A DNA stretch of 64,000 bases from Thermotoga sp. SG1 (GCF_002865985.1 NZ_LNDD01000001.1:209004-273003); one strand, 5' to 3'. Counted from the first letter of the stretch, positions 9,474-19,679 are shown. Notes: generated by a model not told the origin, from the sequence alone. A program made the numbers and translations.

Positions 9474-10408
9474 GCCAACCTCCCGCTCTGCGCGAACACA
9501 CCGAATATTCCTCCTGTATGGACGAATAGAATCTTCTTTCCAGAAGACCTGAACATCTCCAGTGTTCCTCTGAAGGCCTTCGAGGTGTATACTGGGTCAA
9601 GAACGATCGCTTCCTTCGCTGCGATCTCCTTTATAACGTTCACATCTTCATCGGAAGGAACGGCATAGGCCGGTCCTCTGAACGAATCCACTATCTCGAA
9701 TCTGGGTTCTTTCACCTCCACGCCGAGTTTTTCCATATCCCTAACGATCTTCTTCACTTTTTCAACGAAGTAATCTGCATTTTTCGTTGTGACGTTCACA
9801 CCGATCACCGGTACACGATAGCCCAGGAAAGAAAGAGCTGTCGAGATTCCCGCTATCGTTCCACCACTTCCCACGGCACAAACGATTGCCTCGAACGATT
9901 CTACATCAATCTGATCCTTCAACTCCATCACCATGTTGAAATAACCGAGGGCTCCCAGGGCGTTCGATCCTCCCTCCGGTATGATGTAGACTCTTTCTCC
10001 CCTCTTTTCCCTCTCTTTCCTGTACTCCAAAAAGATCTCGTCGATGTTATCGTACTCTTCGGAAGATACCTCCACGATTTCTGCTCCAAGGAGCATATCC
10101 AGCAGGAGATTTCCGTTCAAGACTTTTTCACCTTTTCTGAGGAACAGAACGGGTTTTAGCCCGAGTTTTTTGGAAACGTACGCAGTTGCCCTGGCATGGT
10201 TCGATTGAAGACCCCCACAGGTGAAAATTGTTGTCGCTCCCTGTTTCAGAGCATCTCCCATCAGGTATTCAAGTTTTCTGATCTTGTTTCCAGAACCAAG
10301 AAGCTCTGTGAGATCGTCTCTTTTGATGTAGAGATCGAATCCGTACTCTGCCGAGATTTTCCTCAAAAATTGAACGGGAGTTGGCTTGATGGCAAGATCG
10401 ATTCTCAT
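9470..10408 (-). CDS. PLP-dependent deaminase of the ACC deaminase / D-cysteine desulfhydrase family
   Basis: Fold-type II PLP enzyme of 312 residues. The cofactor lysine is in LLGSGNKIRKLEYL near residue 47; GGLQSNHARA, which binds the substrate and cofactor ring, follows, and the phosphate loop is GSGGTIAGIS near 175. Family members release ammonia from ACC or split D-cysteine to pyruvate, sulfide and ammonia; archaeal and thermophile members mostly favour the second reaction or act on other amino acids, so the substrate is open. I placed the start at the ATG at 10408, seven bases after AGGAGG, rather than a GTG two codons upstream that would sit on the ribosome-binding site. Confidence 0.82.
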   Translation of the reverse strand: MRIDLAIKPTPVQFLRKISAEYGFDLYIKRDDLTELLGSGNKIRKLEYLMGDALKQGATTIFTCGGLQSNHARATAYVSKKLGLKPVLFLRKGEKVLNGNLLLDMLLGAEIVEVSSEEYDNIDEIFLEYRKEREKRGERVYIIPEGGSNALGALGYFNMVMELKDQIDVESFEAIVCAVGSGGTIAGISTALSFLGYRVPVIGVNVTTKNADYFVEKVKKIVRDMEKLGVEVKEPRFEIVDSFRGPAYAVPSDEDVNVIKEIAAKEAIVLDPVYTSKAFRGTLEMFRSSGKKILFVHTGGIFGVFAQSGRLA

Positions 10409-10430
10409 AACCACCCCTCCTTTCGTTTGT

Positions 10431-10436
10431 TAGAAT
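10431..10436 (+). promoter_or_regulatory. extended -10 promoter of the biotin ligase gene
   Basis: TGTTAGAAT on the plus strand gives TGn plus TAGAAT 23 bases before the ATG at 10459. No convincing -35. Confidence 0.4.
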
Positions 10437-10458
10437 TGTAACACGGAGGGATGTTGAA

Positions 10459-11166
10459 ATGATCGGAGAGAAGATCATCTCGTTTGAAACGATAGATTCC
10501 ACGAACCGATTTCTGAAAGAATATTTCTCAAAATACCCCAGTGGAACGGTTGTAGTTGCCCTGGAACAAACTTCGGGATACGGTAGAAACAAAAGAAAAT
10601 GGTATTCGTCAAAGGGTGGTCTGTGGTTTTCCGTACTATTCAAGCCAAGAAAACAGGTAGACACAACCTTCTATACCAGGGTGTTTTCCGTTGCTGTTGT
10701 GAGAGCACTGGAGACCTTCAAAGTTCATGCGGACATAAAATGGCCAAACGACATTTACGTACGCGGCAGAAAACTCGCAGGAATTCTTACAGAGGGGATC
10801 TTCGAAGGAAAAAAGCCGCTGGCGATAGTTGTGGGAGTGGGTATGAATGTGAACAACGAAATTCCGGATGAACTGAAAACGAGGGCGGTCAGTCTGAAGG
10901 AAATCCTCGGTAGGGAAATACCTCTGATGAAACTACTGGGATTGATACTGAAAAATGCCCGGATGCTTTTCAGAAAATACACCAGGAAAAAAGAGGCACT
11001 GACGAGGATCTGGAAAAGACACCTGCTCCAGAAGGAAGGAAACATCGTTACCTTTTCAGAAAACAACCAGGAAAAGAGAGGAAAGATCCTGAAAATCCTG
11101 CCAGATCATCTGCTCGTCGAAACCGATGAAGGTGTCAGGAAGGTCTATTCACTCTCTCTTCACTGA
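10459..11166 (+). CDS. birA: biotin-[acetyl-CoA-carboxylase] ligase, without DNA-binding domain
   Basis: Class I biotin protein ligase (235 residues) that makes biotinyl-AMP and transfers biotin to a carboxyl carrier protein. The catalytic core shows SGYGRNKRKWYSSKGGLWFS (biotinyl-AMP loop), KWPNDIYV, KLAGILTE and VGVGMNVN. The protein starts directly at the catalytic domain, so it lacks the helix-turn-helix that makes E. coli BirA a repressor. ATG follows CGGAGGGATG with good spacing. Its 3' end overlaps the convergent S4 gene by 32 bases. Confidence 0.9.
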   Translation: MIGEKIISFETIDSTNRFLKEYFSKYPSGTVVVALEQTSGYGRNKRKWYSSKGGLWFSVLFKPRKQVDTTFYTRVFSVAVVRALETFKVHADIKWPNDIYVRGRKLAGILTEGIFEGKKPLAIVVGVGMNVNNEIPDELKTRAVSLKEILGREIPLMKLLGLILKNARMLFRKYTRKKEALTRIWKRHLLQKEGNIVTFSENNQEKRGKILKILPDHLLVETDEGVRKVYSLSLH

Positions 11167-11368
11167 GAATTTCGTACCCTCCGTTTCCCACCACTCTCAG
11201 TTTCACCTTCTTTGTGGGAAGGAACACCTCCACCACATCACCGTCTTTCACCTCGTAAGAGGCTTTGGCCGGTCTTCCATTCACCAGAACCATCTGTCCC
11301 TTCAAAAGTTTTTGTGCAGCGGTCCTTCTCTTTACGACCGAGATCTTCAGGAACACATCCAGCCTCAT
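11135..11368 (-). CDS. S4-domain RNA-binding protein, RqcP/Hsp15-like
   Basis: Small protein (77 residues) consisting almost entirely of an S4 domain: MRLDVFLKISVVKRRTAAQ, KGQMVLVNGRPAKAS, VKDGDVVEVFL. This size and layout match RqcP/YabO and Hsp15, which bind the large ribosomal subunit or peptidyl-tRNA during ribosome rescue; the equivalence is an inference from domain and size only. Stop is opposite the end of the biotin ligase gene. The ATG overlaps the stop of the upstream ATPase gene. Confidence 0.8.
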   Translation of the reverse strand: MRLDVFLKISVVKRRTAAQKLLKGQMVLVNGRPAKASYEVKDGDVVEVFLPTKKVKLRVVGNGGYEILSEERVNRPS

Positions 11369-12165
11369 ATCCGATACACCCTGTCTATCAACTCTTCATC
11401 TCCCATCGAAAAAGGATCTTCACCCGATAGAAGAAGCCTTCTCATCGTCTTCAACCTGGTCGTGAGGTAATGAACATCGATTTCTCTCAAAAAATCTTCT
11501 CTTGAACCATCGAAGATCTTTCTTCCATTTTCCAGAAACACCACACGATCCACATGCTTTATCACCGTCTCTATGTCGTGCGAGATGATGACAACCGTTC
11601 TTTTCAGTCTCTTCCATTTCTCTATTACCTTCAAAAGATCGCCCTTTCCTTCCCTGTCGAGTCCCACAAGCGGTTCATCAAGCATTAGAACGTCCGGCTC
11701 GTGCACGATCACAGAGGCAATGGCGACCCTCCTCTTTTCACCTCCGGATAGAAAGAAGGGTATTCTATCCTTGAACTCATCGAAGTTCAACCCAACAAAT
11801 TCCATCGCTCTCTTCACGAAGGGAACGGGATCTTCATCAGGGTAAAAGTTCCGCACAGCGAAAGCGATCTCATCGAAAACAGTTTCTGCAAAGAACTGAT
11901 CTTCTGGATACTGGAACGCTATGCCTATGTGTTTTCTCACCTCGTAACCCTTTCTCTGTCTTCCATCGTACAGCACCTGTCCACCGGTAGGCTCTATCAA
12001 ACCCGCAATGATCTGAAGGAGGGTGGATTTTCCAGATCCGGTGTTTCCAGCAACGAGGAGACACTCTCCCTCCTCGATCGCAAGATCGATATCTCTGAGT
12101 GCGATTCTCTCCAAAGGGGTTCCACGGTAAAAGACATAGGTGACGTTGACGACTTCGATCTTCAT
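11365..12165 (-). CDS. ECF-type ABC transporter ATPase (EcfA/CbiO-like)
   Basis: Cytoplasmic ATPase of 266 residues. It contains Walker A GNTGSGKST near residue 37, Q-loop AFQYPEDQFF, which is typical of EcfA/CbiO proteins, signature LSGGEKRRVAIA, Walker B VLMLDEPL and switch histidine ISHD. EcfA proteins energise vitamin or metal uptake with EcfT and a substrate-binding S component; neither is next to this gene, so the module must be assembled with proteins encoded elsewhere. I start it at the ATG at 12165; upstream in-frame ATG at 12207 would add 14 residues that do not look like the family. It is divergent from fliF. Confidence 0.85.
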   Translation of the reverse strand: MKIEVVNVTYVFYRGTPLERIALRDIDLAIEEGECLLVAGNTGSGKSTLLQIIAGLIEPTGGQVLYDGRQRKGYEVRKHIGIAFQYPEDQFFAETVFDEIAFAVRNFYPDEDPVPFVKRAMEFVGLNFDEFKDRIPFFLSGGEKRRVAIASVIVHEPDVLMLDEPLVGLDREGKGDLLKVIEKWKRLKRTVVIISHDIETVIKHVDRVVFLENGRKIFDGSREDFLREIDVHYLTTRLKTMRRLLLSGEDPFSMGDEELIDRVYRI

Positions 12166-12213
12166 GTTGAAAATTATAACAAAGACCGACCGTCTCTTCA
12201 GCCACATACGTGG

Positions 12214-12219
12214 TAAAAT
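12214..12219 (+). promoter_or_regulatory. extended -10 promoter of the fliF operon
   Basis: TGGTAAAAT on the plus strand (TGn plus TAAAAT), 22 bases before the chosen fliF ATG. No clear -35 at 17 bases. Confidence 0.4.
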
Positions 12220-12241
12220 TTAACGAGAGGTGAACAGAAGG

Positions 12242-13843
12242 ATGAATCTTTTCGAGCAAATCAAAAATCTCTGGAAGAAGATCTCCGATTTATGGAACTC
12301 CATGCCGCGGGAAAGAAGATTTCTGGTAGGGGGCATCGCAGCGGCCCTCATAATATCTATCGTTCTCTTTGCAATAATAGCCGCCACCCCACACTACAGA
12401 CTCCTTGTTGCTGGCCTCAGCGAAGAAGAGGCGGGAACGATCATTCAGAAACTCGAAGAGATGAACATTCTCTACAAAGTCTCCCCAAGTGGAGACATTT
12501 ACATCTCCGACAAATACAACGTCTACGAGTTGAGAATGAAACTCGCTTCCGAAGGAATACTTGGAGGAACAAGACGGGGTTTCTCCATACTCAGCGAAAA
12601 CTCGTTCGGGGCCACCAGCTTTGACAAACAGGTGAAATACCAGATCGCTCTACAACAGGAACTTGAAAGAAGTATCATGACCATCAGGGGAGTCAAAGAC
12701 GCCCGGGTCCACCTGGTTTTGCCGAAGTACACCTATTACGTCCGCGGAGAGATGGCTGAACCACGTGCCTCCGTCCTCGTTGTGCTGGAACCCGGTGCTG
12801 AGCTCACACGAGAGCAGGTAAGAGGAATCGTTGAACTCGTCTCGGGAGCCGTTGAGGGGTTGAAACCAGAAAATGTAAGAGTGGTGGACAACTACTCCAG
12901 ATCGCTCAGTGACATGCTGGAAAGTGACGAAGGAACCTTTTTGGCGTCCAGTAAACTGGAACTGAAACAGCAACTTGAGAAATACTACGAAAACAAGTTG
13001 AAGAAAGCACTTGAGAGCGTTTTTGGTCCAGGAAGGGTAGAGGTGATTCCCGATGTTTCTCTGAACTGGACGAAGATAGAAACGGAAATGAAAAGGTACG
13101 AAGCACCGGCCAGAAGAGAAGGACTGGTCAGAAGTCAGGAGACAGAGACTGAAAGAAGCCAAAATCTGCCTGTTAGTGGCGGTGAAGTCGGAACTGAGTC
13201 GAATATACCTCCTCTTAGCTATCCATCCGTGAGCGGCGAGGGAACGAGTACATACGAGAGAACCCACACCATCACCAACTACGAGTTGAACGAGATCTAT
13301 CAGAAGATCCTTCAGAACCACGAAGGGGAGATATCGTCTCTTTCTGTTGCTGTCATAATCGACGCTTCCTCCACAGTTCTTCAAAGCAACAACAACTGGA
13401 ACAATATCATAAACGACCTGGTGGAGAAGGGGATCGGTTCTGTCACCTCTTCCGCTTCTTTGAGCGTTGCGGTGGCGTTCTTGCCTTTCGACAGAACGAT
13501 TGAAAGAACCCTGCAGAGGGAATTGGAGCAGCTTCAGGCAAGAAAGAGGTTCACCATGTACTCGCTTGGAATCGCCATCCTTGGTTTTCTCACCTTTCTG
13601 CTCGTGTACATCCTGATAGTGCAGATCCGAAGAATCAGGGCCAGAAAACTGGCAGAAGAAAGAAGAAGAAAGCTCGAAGAAGAGATAAAAGAAGTCCTCC
13701 AGGAAGAGATGAAAGAAGAAAAAGAACTCTTACCCGAAGAGAAGGAACTGATGGAACTCATAGAAGAGCTGGAGAACATCTTCATCCGATCACCCGCTGA
13801 TATCGCTGAGATAGTCCGTCTGTGGTTCTTCGAGAGGGGATGA
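12242..13843 (+). CDS. fliF: FliF, flagellar MS-ring protein
   Basis: Forms the MS ring in the cytoplasmic membrane that anchors the flagellar rotor and export gate. Chosen start gives 533 residues, typical of FliF. There are two membrane segments, one near residue 30 and one near 440, bracketing a large periplasmic region with the ring-building motif domains (LRMKLASEGI, GARVHLVLPK-like segment DARVHLVLP). The cytoplasmic tail after the second helix is rich in Glu and Lys, and its last part (IRSPADIAEIVRLWF) should bind FliG. I chose the ATG at 12242 over the GTG four codons upstream because GAGGTG is suitably spaced for it. First gene of fliF-G-H-I. Confidence 0.95.
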   Translation: MNLFEQIKNLWKKISDLWNSMPRERRFLVGGIAAALIISIVLFAIIAATPHYRLLVAGLSEEEAGTIIQKLEEMNILYKVSPSGDIYISDKYNVYELRMKLASEGILGGTRRGFSILSENSFGATSFDKQVKYQIALQQELERSIMTIRGVKDARVHLVLPKYTYYVRGEMAEPRASVLVVLEPGAELTREQVRGIVELVSGAVEGLKPENVRVVDNYSRSLSDMLESDEGTFLASSKLELKQQLEKYYENKLKKALESVFGPGRVEVIPDVSLNWTKIETEMKRYEAPARREGLVRSQETETERSQNLPVSGGEVGTESNIPPLSYPSVSGEGTSTYERTHTITNYELNEIYQKILQNHEGEISSLSVAVIIDASSTVLQSNNNWNNIINDLVEKGIGSVTSSASLSVAVAFLPFDRTIERTLQRELEQLQARKRFTMYSLGIAILGFLTFLLVYILIVQIRRIRARKLAEERRRKLEEEIKEVLQEEMKEEKELLPEEKELMELIEELENIFIRSPADIAEIVRLWFFERG

Positions 13844-13847
13844 TATC

Positions 13848-14855
13848 ATGCCCGAAAGAAAAATGGATGGGAAGAGAAAGGCAGCCGTTCTTTTGGTGGC
13901 GCTTGGACCAGAAAAAGCCGCTCAGGTGATGAAACATCTCGATGAGGAAACGGTAGAACAGCTGGTGGTGGAAATAGCAAACATAGGTAAGGTCTCCCAG
14001 GAAGAAAAGAAACAGGTGTTAGAGGAGTTTCTGAACATTGCCAAGGCAAAGGAGATGATCTCAGAGGGTGGCATAGAGTACGCAAAGAGAGTGTTAGAAA
14101 AAGCGTTTGGACCAGAAAAGGCCCGAAAAATCATAGAAAGACTGACTGCCTCTCTTCAGGTGAAGCCCTTCAGTTTCATAAAGGACACGGATCCTGTTCA
14201 GCTTGTGAACTTTCTTCAGGGAGAACATCCTCAGACCATAGCGGTCGTTCTGAGCTACCTTGATCCACCAGTCGCCGCCCAGATACTGGGAGCCCTCCCG
14301 GAGAATCTGCAGAGTGAGGTTTTGAAGAGAATCGCCCTTCTTGAGAGAACATCGCCGGAGGTTGTGAAGGAGATCGAGAAGAATCTCGAGAAGAAAATAT
14401 CCGGCTTTGTGAGCCAGACTTTCAGTAAAGTAGGAGGAGTGGACACTGCAGCCGAAATCATGAACAACATAGACAGAAGTACAGAGAAAAACATAATGGA
14501 CAAACTGGCACAGGAAGATCCCGAACTTGCCGACGAGATAAGAAGGAGAATGTTCGTGTTCGAAGATATTCTCAAACTCGATGACAGATCGATCCAACTC
14601 GTCCTGAGAGAAGTTGATACGCGGGATCTGGCCCTTGCCCTGAAGGGTGCCTCAGATGAATTGAAGGAGAAGATCTTCAGAAACATGTCCAAGAGGGCAG
14701 CCGCACTGCTCAAAGACGAACTGGAATACATGGGCCCCGTGAGGATAAAAGACGTCGAAGAAGCCCAACAGAAGATCATAAACGTGATCAGAAGACTCGA
14801 AGAGGCAGGAGAAATCGTAATAGCAAGGGGCGGTGGAGAGGAGTTGATCATGTAA
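13848..14855 (+). CDS. fliG: FliG, flagellar rotor/switch protein
   Basis: Rotor protein of the C ring; its C-terminal domain contacts the stator and generates torque. Length 335 is standard. The N-terminal domain (KRKAAVLLVALGPEKAAQVM) binds the FliF tail encoded just upstream; the middle domain has EHPQTIAVVLSYL, including the conserved EHPQ motif for FliM binding; the C-terminal domain has the charged torque helix around LVLREVDTRDLALALKG. ATG follows the fliF stop by four bases, and fliH starts one base after the fliG stop. Confidence 0.97.
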   Translation: MPERKMDGKRKAAVLLVALGPEKAAQVMKHLDEETVEQLVVEIANIGKVSQEEKKQVLEEFLNIAKAKEMISEGGIEYAKRVLEKAFGPEKARKIIERLTASLQVKPFSFIKDTDPVQLVNFLQGEHPQTIAVVLSYLDPPVAAQILGALPENLQSEVLKRIALLERTSPEVVKEIEKNLEKKISGFVSQTFSKVGGVDTAAEIMNNIDRSTEKNIMDKLAQEDPELADEIRRRMFVFEDILKLDDRSIQLVLREVDTRDLALALKGASDELKEKIFRNMSKRAAALLKDELEYMGPVRIKDVEEAQQKIINVIRRLEEAGEIVIARGGGEELIM

Positions 14856-14856
14856 C

Positions 14857-15564
14857 ATGCTCCTCAGAAGAGACGAGATATTCTACATAGACCTTCCAAA
14901 AAAGATCAAAACAGAGGAGAAAGAGTCCAAAGAGTCCAGAGAGGTCAAAGAAGATCCAAGGGAACAGCTCAACAGGATCAAAGAACAGATCATCTCCCAG
15001 GCCCGAGAAGAGGCCCGAAAGATATTAGAAGAGGCAGAAAAAAGGGCAGAAGAAATATTGAAGAACGCTTCAGAAGAAGCGGAGAGGTTGAAACTCGAAG
15101 CGGAAAGACTACTAGAAGAAAAGAAAAAGGAAAAACAGAAGTTCTCCGAGTACATTCTCTCGCTGAAAAAACAGATTCAAACGCAGATCCACCAAAAACT
15201 GGAGGAGATCCTTCCCGACATCGTTGAGGTTCTCAGGGTGCTCTTCAGAAAGATTCTCGAGAAGGAAATGGACGAGTCCGTGGTGGAGAGAAAACTCAGG
15301 TCCGCTCTCTCTAAAGTGGCCGGTATCGAGAATGTGAGGATAAGAATACATCCGGAGGATCTGGATAAAGTCGATCTGAAAGAGTTGGAAGGCAAGCAGG
15401 TGATACCGGATCCCAACGTCGAAAAGGGCGGAGTGATCCTCGAGACGGAGTACGGTGTTCTGGACAAGACTTTCTCCTACCAATGGAGGCTGGTCGAGGA
15501 CATATTCGAAGAGGTGGTGGGTTTTGAAAGATCTTCTCAGAGAATTGAAGAGGAGACTGAATGA
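14857..15564 (+). CDS. fliH: FliH, flagellar export ATPase regulator
   Basis: Cytoplasmic partner that binds FliI and guides it to the flagellar export gate. The 235-residue protein is weakly conserved at sequence level, as FliH usually is: the first ~120 residues form a long Glu/Lys/Arg/Ala-rich coiled coil (REEARKILEEAEKRAEEIL), and the C-terminal part resembles the V-type ATPase E subunit/FliH domain, with VRIRIHPEDLDKV and LETEYGVLD (cf. the usual GG-x-x-x-ET-x-x-G-x-x-D). Its position between fliG and fliI supports the call. The fliI start lies inside its last 41 bases. Confidence 0.88.
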   Translation: MLLRRDEIFYIDLPKKIKTEEKESKESREVKEDPREQLNRIKEQIISQAREEARKILEEAEKRAEEILKNASEEAERLKLEAERLLEEKKKEKQKFSEYILSLKKQIQTQIHQKLEEILPDIVEVLRVLFRKILEKEMDESVVERKLRSALSKVAGIENVRIRIHPEDLDKVDLKELEGKQVIPDPNVEKGGVILETEYGVLDKTFSYQWRLVEDIFEEVVGFERSSQRIEEETE

Positions 15565-16840
15565 AGAGGACTTCAATCGCTTCAACGGAAGAGTGACACG
15601 TGTTGTCGGTCTCACCGTCGAATCGCACGGACCCGATGCGTTTCTGGGGGAGATGTGCAAGATCTCCCTGCAGAACGGAAAGAACGCCCTGGCAGAGGTT
15701 GTCGGCTTCAAAGAGGGGAACGTTGTTCTGATGCCCTACGAAGACGTCTCAGGACTGAAGATGGGTTGCGAGGTGATAAGAACAAACAGAGTGCTGGAAA
15801 TCGGTGTGGGCAGAAACATGATCGGTCGGGTCTTCGACGGACTGGGCCGACCACTCGATGGAAGATCCTTCGTTCCAGAAGCGCGATACCCCCTGACAAA
15901 CTCACCACCACATCCTCTCAAAAGAAAAAGAATAAAGGATCCTCTTTCAGTCGGTGTCAGGGCAATCGATGGCTTCATCACCATAGGAAAGGGCCAGAGA
16001 ATCGGGATATTCGCAGGTAGTGGGGTTGGAAAGAGCACACTTCTTGGTATGATCGCACGGAACACAACGGCAGACGTGTGTGTACTTGCGCTGATTGGTG
16101 AGAGAGGAAGAGAAGTTAGGGAATTCATAGAAAGAGACCTCGGAGAGGAAGGTTTGAAGCGTTCTATCCTTGTGGTTTCCACTTCCGATCAACCAGCCCT
16201 CACCAGGGTGAAATCCCTTCTCACAGCCACCAGCATAGCGGAGTACTACAGGGATCTTGGCTACGATGTGCTCTTGATGGTGGATTCACTCACCCGATGG
16301 GCCATGGCACAGAGAGAGGTCGGCCTTGCCATAGGAGAGCCCCCGACTACCAGGGGCTATCCCCCCAGTGTGTTCGCAGGACTTCCAAAGATACTCGAAA
16401 GAGCAGGAAACTCAGACAGAGGAAGTATAACAGCCGTCTATACGGTCCTCGTTGAGGCAGATGACTTCAACGAACCCATATCCGATACGGTCCGATCCAT
16501 CGTGGACGGCCACATCGTTCTCTCAAGGAGACTCGCAGAGTCGAATCATTATCCAGCGATCGATGTGCTGGCGAGTGTGAGCAGGCTGATGAACGACGTG
16601 GTCTCAGAAGAACACAAAGAGGCGGCAAACCGCCTCAGGGCATTACTTTCCTCTTACGAGTCAGCAAAAGACCTGATAGAGATAGGTGCTTACAAAAAAG
16701 GAACCAATCCTCTTGTCGACAAAGTGATTGAAATGCAAGAGGATATCAACGCGTTCCTGAGACAGGGAATCTTCGAGAAATCCTCTTTCGAAGAAACCGT
16801 CCAGAGGCTTCTTGAACTTTCTTCACGTTCTCTTGACTAG
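15524..16840 (+). CDS. fliI: FliI, flagellum-specific export ATPase
   Basis: Cytoplasmic hexameric ATPase, F1-beta-like, that powers type III export of flagellar subunits. Walker A is GIFAGSGVGKST near residue 163; also LIGERGREVREF, Walker B DVLLMVDSLTRWAMAQRE, and GEPPTTRGYPPSVF. The start is decided by the ribosome-binding site: GAGGTGG at 15511-15517 is seven bases before a TTG at 15524, giving 438 residues as usual for FliI. A longer upstream reading frame has only fliH out-of-frame codons. Its 3' end overlaps glyS on the other strand by 18 bases. Confidence 0.95.
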   Translation: MKDLLRELKRRLNEEDFNRFNGRVTRVVGLTVESHGPDAFLGEMCKISLQNGKNALAEVVGFKEGNVVLMPYEDVSGLKMGCEVIRTNRVLEIGVGRNMIGRVFDGLGRPLDGRSFVPEARYPLTNSPPHPLKRKRIKDPLSVGVRAIDGFITIGKGQRIGIFAGSGVGKSTLLGMIARNTTADVCVLALIGERGREVREFIERDLGEEGLKRSILVVSTSDQPALTRVKSLLTATSIAEYYRDLGYDVLLMVDSLTRWAMAQREVGLAIGEPPTTRGYPPSVFAGLPKILERAGNSDRGSITAVYTVLVEADDFNEPISDTVRSIVDGHIVLSRRLAESNHYPAIDVLASVSRLMNDVVSEEHKEAANRLRALLSSYESAKDLIEIGAYKKGTNPLVDKVIEMQEDINAFLRQGIFEKSSFEETVQRLLELSSRSLD

Positions 16841-18835
16841 ATGGGACATGTCTCCTATCATCATGAAAAGCTCGTCGATGTTCTTCAGAAATCCCAATCT
16901 GTTCATCCTCAGATCATCCCGATTCACCATCACGAAGACGTTGTCGAAGTAGTCGTCGATATACGGTTTCAGTTCTATCAAATATTGGAGTGCCTCTTCG
17001 TAGTTCAGCCTTTCCAGGGCTTTTAGAACCTTCTCCTTCACCTCGAAGAACTTGTTCATCAGTCTCTTTTCCTCTTCCTTCTCAAAAAGTGCACCATCGA
17101 ATTCCCTGGAATCGTGTTTCTTCGTTATGTTGTGTACACGCTCGAATCCAACGAACAGATCCTGAAACTCCGATCTCTCTGATATCTTTTGAAGAGCCTC
17201 CGCTGCGAGTGTTCCTCTCAGGGGTCTTTTCCACAGATGATTCACCGCCCTTGCAACATCGTAGGATACTCCGATCTCGTTGATGAGGAACTGGTAGAAC
17301 CTGCTTGAAAAGAATTCTTCCAACTCATTGGAAAGACGGAAACCGACCAGGGACGCTGCGAAATTCAAAAGTTCTTCGAGTGAGACATCCCATTCGTTCT
17401 TCCTCACTATCCTGAAAACGGTGTCCGCTTTACCTTTCAATCCGTACGGATCCTTCGAACTTGTGGGGATGTTTCCTATCGCAAAATTGCCCACGATGGT
17501 GTCCAGTCTATCCGCCATCCCCAGCACTGACCCTATTACGGTTTCTGGGGTCTCAGAGTAATGATCTTCGATGGCAAACGCGAGTTCTTCATCCATTCCT
17601 TCCTTCAAAGCGTAGATTCTTCCCATGACTCCCTGAAGTTCTGGAAATTCGTACACTACCTTTGAAGCGATGTCAGCTTTACACACCGATGCTACTTTCA
17701 ACACTTTGTCAGTGAAATCTTCAGGAAATTTCAGATCCTCACATATCTTTCTTGAGATCCTCACAATCCTCTCCACTTTGTCGTACAACGTGCCGAGTTT
17801 TTCCTGAAAGACGATGCCCTTTAACCTTTCGTTCATCTCCTCAAGAGACATCTCCAGATCCTTGTGGAAGTAATAACGGGCATCCTCCAGACGAGCGTTT
17901 ATCACACGCTCATACCCTTTGACAACGTTCTCAGAAGGCTGGGGACCATCCTGAAACGCCACGAAGAAGTTCGTCAGTCCATCTTTATGAGCGACGAAGG
18001 CCCTCTGGTGATGTTTCACAGCTGTGACGATGATCTCCTCTGGAAGTTCGAGATACTTCTGGTCAAACCGCCCCACAAGAATCGTTGGATACTCCGTTAT
18101 CGCAACGATCTCATCGATGAGATCTTCATCACGTTCGACCTTCATTCCGTAGTTCTTTTCAAAATCTTCCAACTGTTCCAAAACGTTTTTCTTCCTTTCT
18201 CTATGAGAAGCTATCACGTATCCCGATCTGAGGACATCGTAATACTCGTCCGGAGTGTTTATCTCCAGAGAACCAGAATGGTACCTTTTCCCATAGGAAA
18301 AATGTGAAGCCCTGAGACCGAAGAGAGTGAGGTTTAAAACCCTGTCGTTCAGCATGGCGACGATCCAGTGAACGGGTCTCACATACTCGTACTCTCCTGT
18401 TCCCCATCTCATGGGCTTTTTGAAATTCATCCCCATCACGAGAGATTCAAAGATTTCAGGGAGTACCTCTTCGACGGCTTTTCCCTCTATTTTCCTCGAT
18501 ATGTAGACGTAACCATCCCTCTCCACGACGTCCTCAACGGTGGCGTTGTTTTTTCTCAAAAATCCTTCCAGTGCCCTGGTGGGAGCACCCTTTGAGTCAT
18601 AAGCCACACTCAGTGGAGGCCCTTTCTTCTCTTCCACGAAACCTTCCTGCCTTTCTGAGAGACCACGAAGGAGCACTCCGAACCGTCTGCTGCCGACGAA
18701 CACCTCTATCGAATCGCACTGGATTCTGTTCGCTTTCAACAACTCCCTTGTTCTCGTTTCGAGCTGTTCCAGAATGTTATAAAATTCACTCGCTGGAAGT
18801 TCTTCGAGTCCAACCTCAAGCAGGGCTGTTCTCAT
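16823..18835 (-). CDS. glyS: glycyl-tRNA synthetase beta subunit
   Basis: Beta subunit (about 670 residues) of the heterotetrameric bacterial glycyl-tRNA synthetase, which recognises tRNA-Gly. It begins with the family signature [16 protein letters not shown], has [19 protein letters not shown] and KHHQRAF motifs, an HD-like central region, and a C-terminal anticodon-binding part ending in [13 protein letters not shown] place the start at the ATG at 18835, preceded by GGAGGTG, and not at an in-frame ATG ten codons upstream. It begins inside the last 20 bases of glyQ. Confidence 0.95.
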   Translation of the reverse strand: MRTALLEVGLEELPASEFYNILEQLETRTRELLKANRIQCDSIEVFVGSRRFGVLLRGLSERQEGFVEEKKGPPLSVAYDSKGAPTRALEGFLRKNNATVEDVVERDGYVYISRKIEGKAVEEVLPEIFESLVMGMNFKKPMRWGTGEYEYVRPVHWIVAMLNDRVLNLTLFGLRASHFSYGKRYHSGSLEINTPDEYYDVLRSGYVIASHRERKKNVLEQLEDFEKNYGMKVERDEDLIDEIVAITEYPTILVGRFDQKYLELPEEIIVTAVKHHQRAFVAHKDGLTNFFVAFQDGPQPSENVVKGYERVINARLEDARYYFHKDLEMSLEEMNERLKGIVFQEKLGTLYDKVERIVRISRKICEDLKFPEDFTDKVLKVASVCKADIASKVVYEFPELQGVMGRIYALKEGMDEELAFAIEDHYSETPETVIGSVLGMADRLDTIVGNFAIGNIPTSSKDPYGLKGKADTVFRIVRKNEWDVSLEELLNFAASLVGFRLSNELEEFFSSRFYQFLINEIGVSYDVARAVNHLWKRPLRGTLAAEALQKISERSEFQDLFVGFERVHNITKKHDSREFDGALFEKEEEKRLMNKFFEVKEKVLKALERLNYEEALQYLIELKPYIDDYFDNVFVMVNRDDLRMNRLGFLKNIDELFMMIGDMSHLVKRT

Positions 18836-19676
18836 GCTCTTGCACCTCCAGGAAAACTCTTGCAACCTTTCGTGCCATCGCCTGAATCCTCTTCACGTAC
18901 GTCTGTCTCTGGGATACACTTATCGCCCCTCGAGCGTCCAAAAGGTTGAAGGTGTGGGAACACTTCAAAACGTAGTCGTAAGCGGGAAGATAGAGCTTTT
19001 TTTCTATGAGCCTGTAGAACTCACTCTCAAATTCATCGAAGTGTCTGAACAGAAGTTCCACGTTTGCCTCTTCGAAGTTGAAGAAGGAAAACTCCCTTTC
19101 GTTTTCAAGGAAGACATCTCCATATTTTACGTGCTCGTTCCACTTCACTTCAAAAACGTTGTCGACCCCCTGAAGATACATGGCGATTCTTTCAAGCCCA
19201 TAGGTGATCTCAAGGGGGATCTCCCTGAGCGAGATTCCTCCTATCTGCTGGAAATAGGTGAACTGCGTGATCTCCATGCCATCCAGCCACACTTCCCAGC
19301 CAACACCCCAGGCACCAAGCGTAGGAGATTCCCAGTTGTCTTCTACGAACCTGATATCGTGCTCTCTGAGGTTCACTCCCAGGTACTCCAGTGATTCAAG
19401 ATAGAGTTCCTGAGAGTTCTCGGGGGAAGGCTTTATGATCACCTGGTACTGGAAGTATCTCTGCAATCTGTTTGGATTTTCCCCGTACCTTCCATCAGTC
19501 GGCCTTCTGCTTGGCTGAACGTAGGCAACCTTCCATGGACCTTTCCTCAAACTGCCGAAGAAGGTTGCAGGATGAAAGGTTCCCGCTCCCACCTCGAGAT
19601 CGTACGGTTGTTCAAGAAGGCATCCTCTGGAGGCCCAGAACTCGTTTAATTTCATTATCACATCCTGAAGATACAT
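18816..19676 (-). CDS. glyQ: glycyl-tRNA synthetase alpha subunit
   Basis: Catalytic class II subunit that adenylates glycine and charges tRNA-Gly. The 286-residue protein has the family motifs [77 protein letters not shown] and a [17 protein letters not shown] stretch near the C-terminus. Compared with the T. maritima GlyQ I remember, several positions differ, which argues for a different species. It lies directly behind ridA and the glycine cleavage genes, so one transcript would supply both glycine breakdown and glycine charging. Confidence 0.97.
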   Translation of the reverse strand: MYLQDVIMKLNEFWASRGCLLEQPYDLEVGAGTFHPATFFGSLRKGPWKVAYVQPSRRPTDGRYGENPNRLQRYFQYQVIIKPSPENSQELYLESLEYLGVNLREHDIRFVEDNWESPTLGAWGVGWEVWLDGMEITQFTYFQQIGGISLREIPLEITYGLERIAMYLQGVDNVFEVKWNEHVKYGDVFLENEREFSFFNFEEANVELLFRHFDEFESEFYRLIEKKLYLPAYDYVLKCSHTFNLLDARGAISVSQRQTYVKRIQAMARKVARVFLEVQEHENSPA

Positions 19677-19679
19677 CCC

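Noticed and set aside
11365..12165. Complete ECF transporter operon
   Set aside because: Only the ATPase is present; no EcfT or S-component gene adjoins it, so I left it as an orphan.
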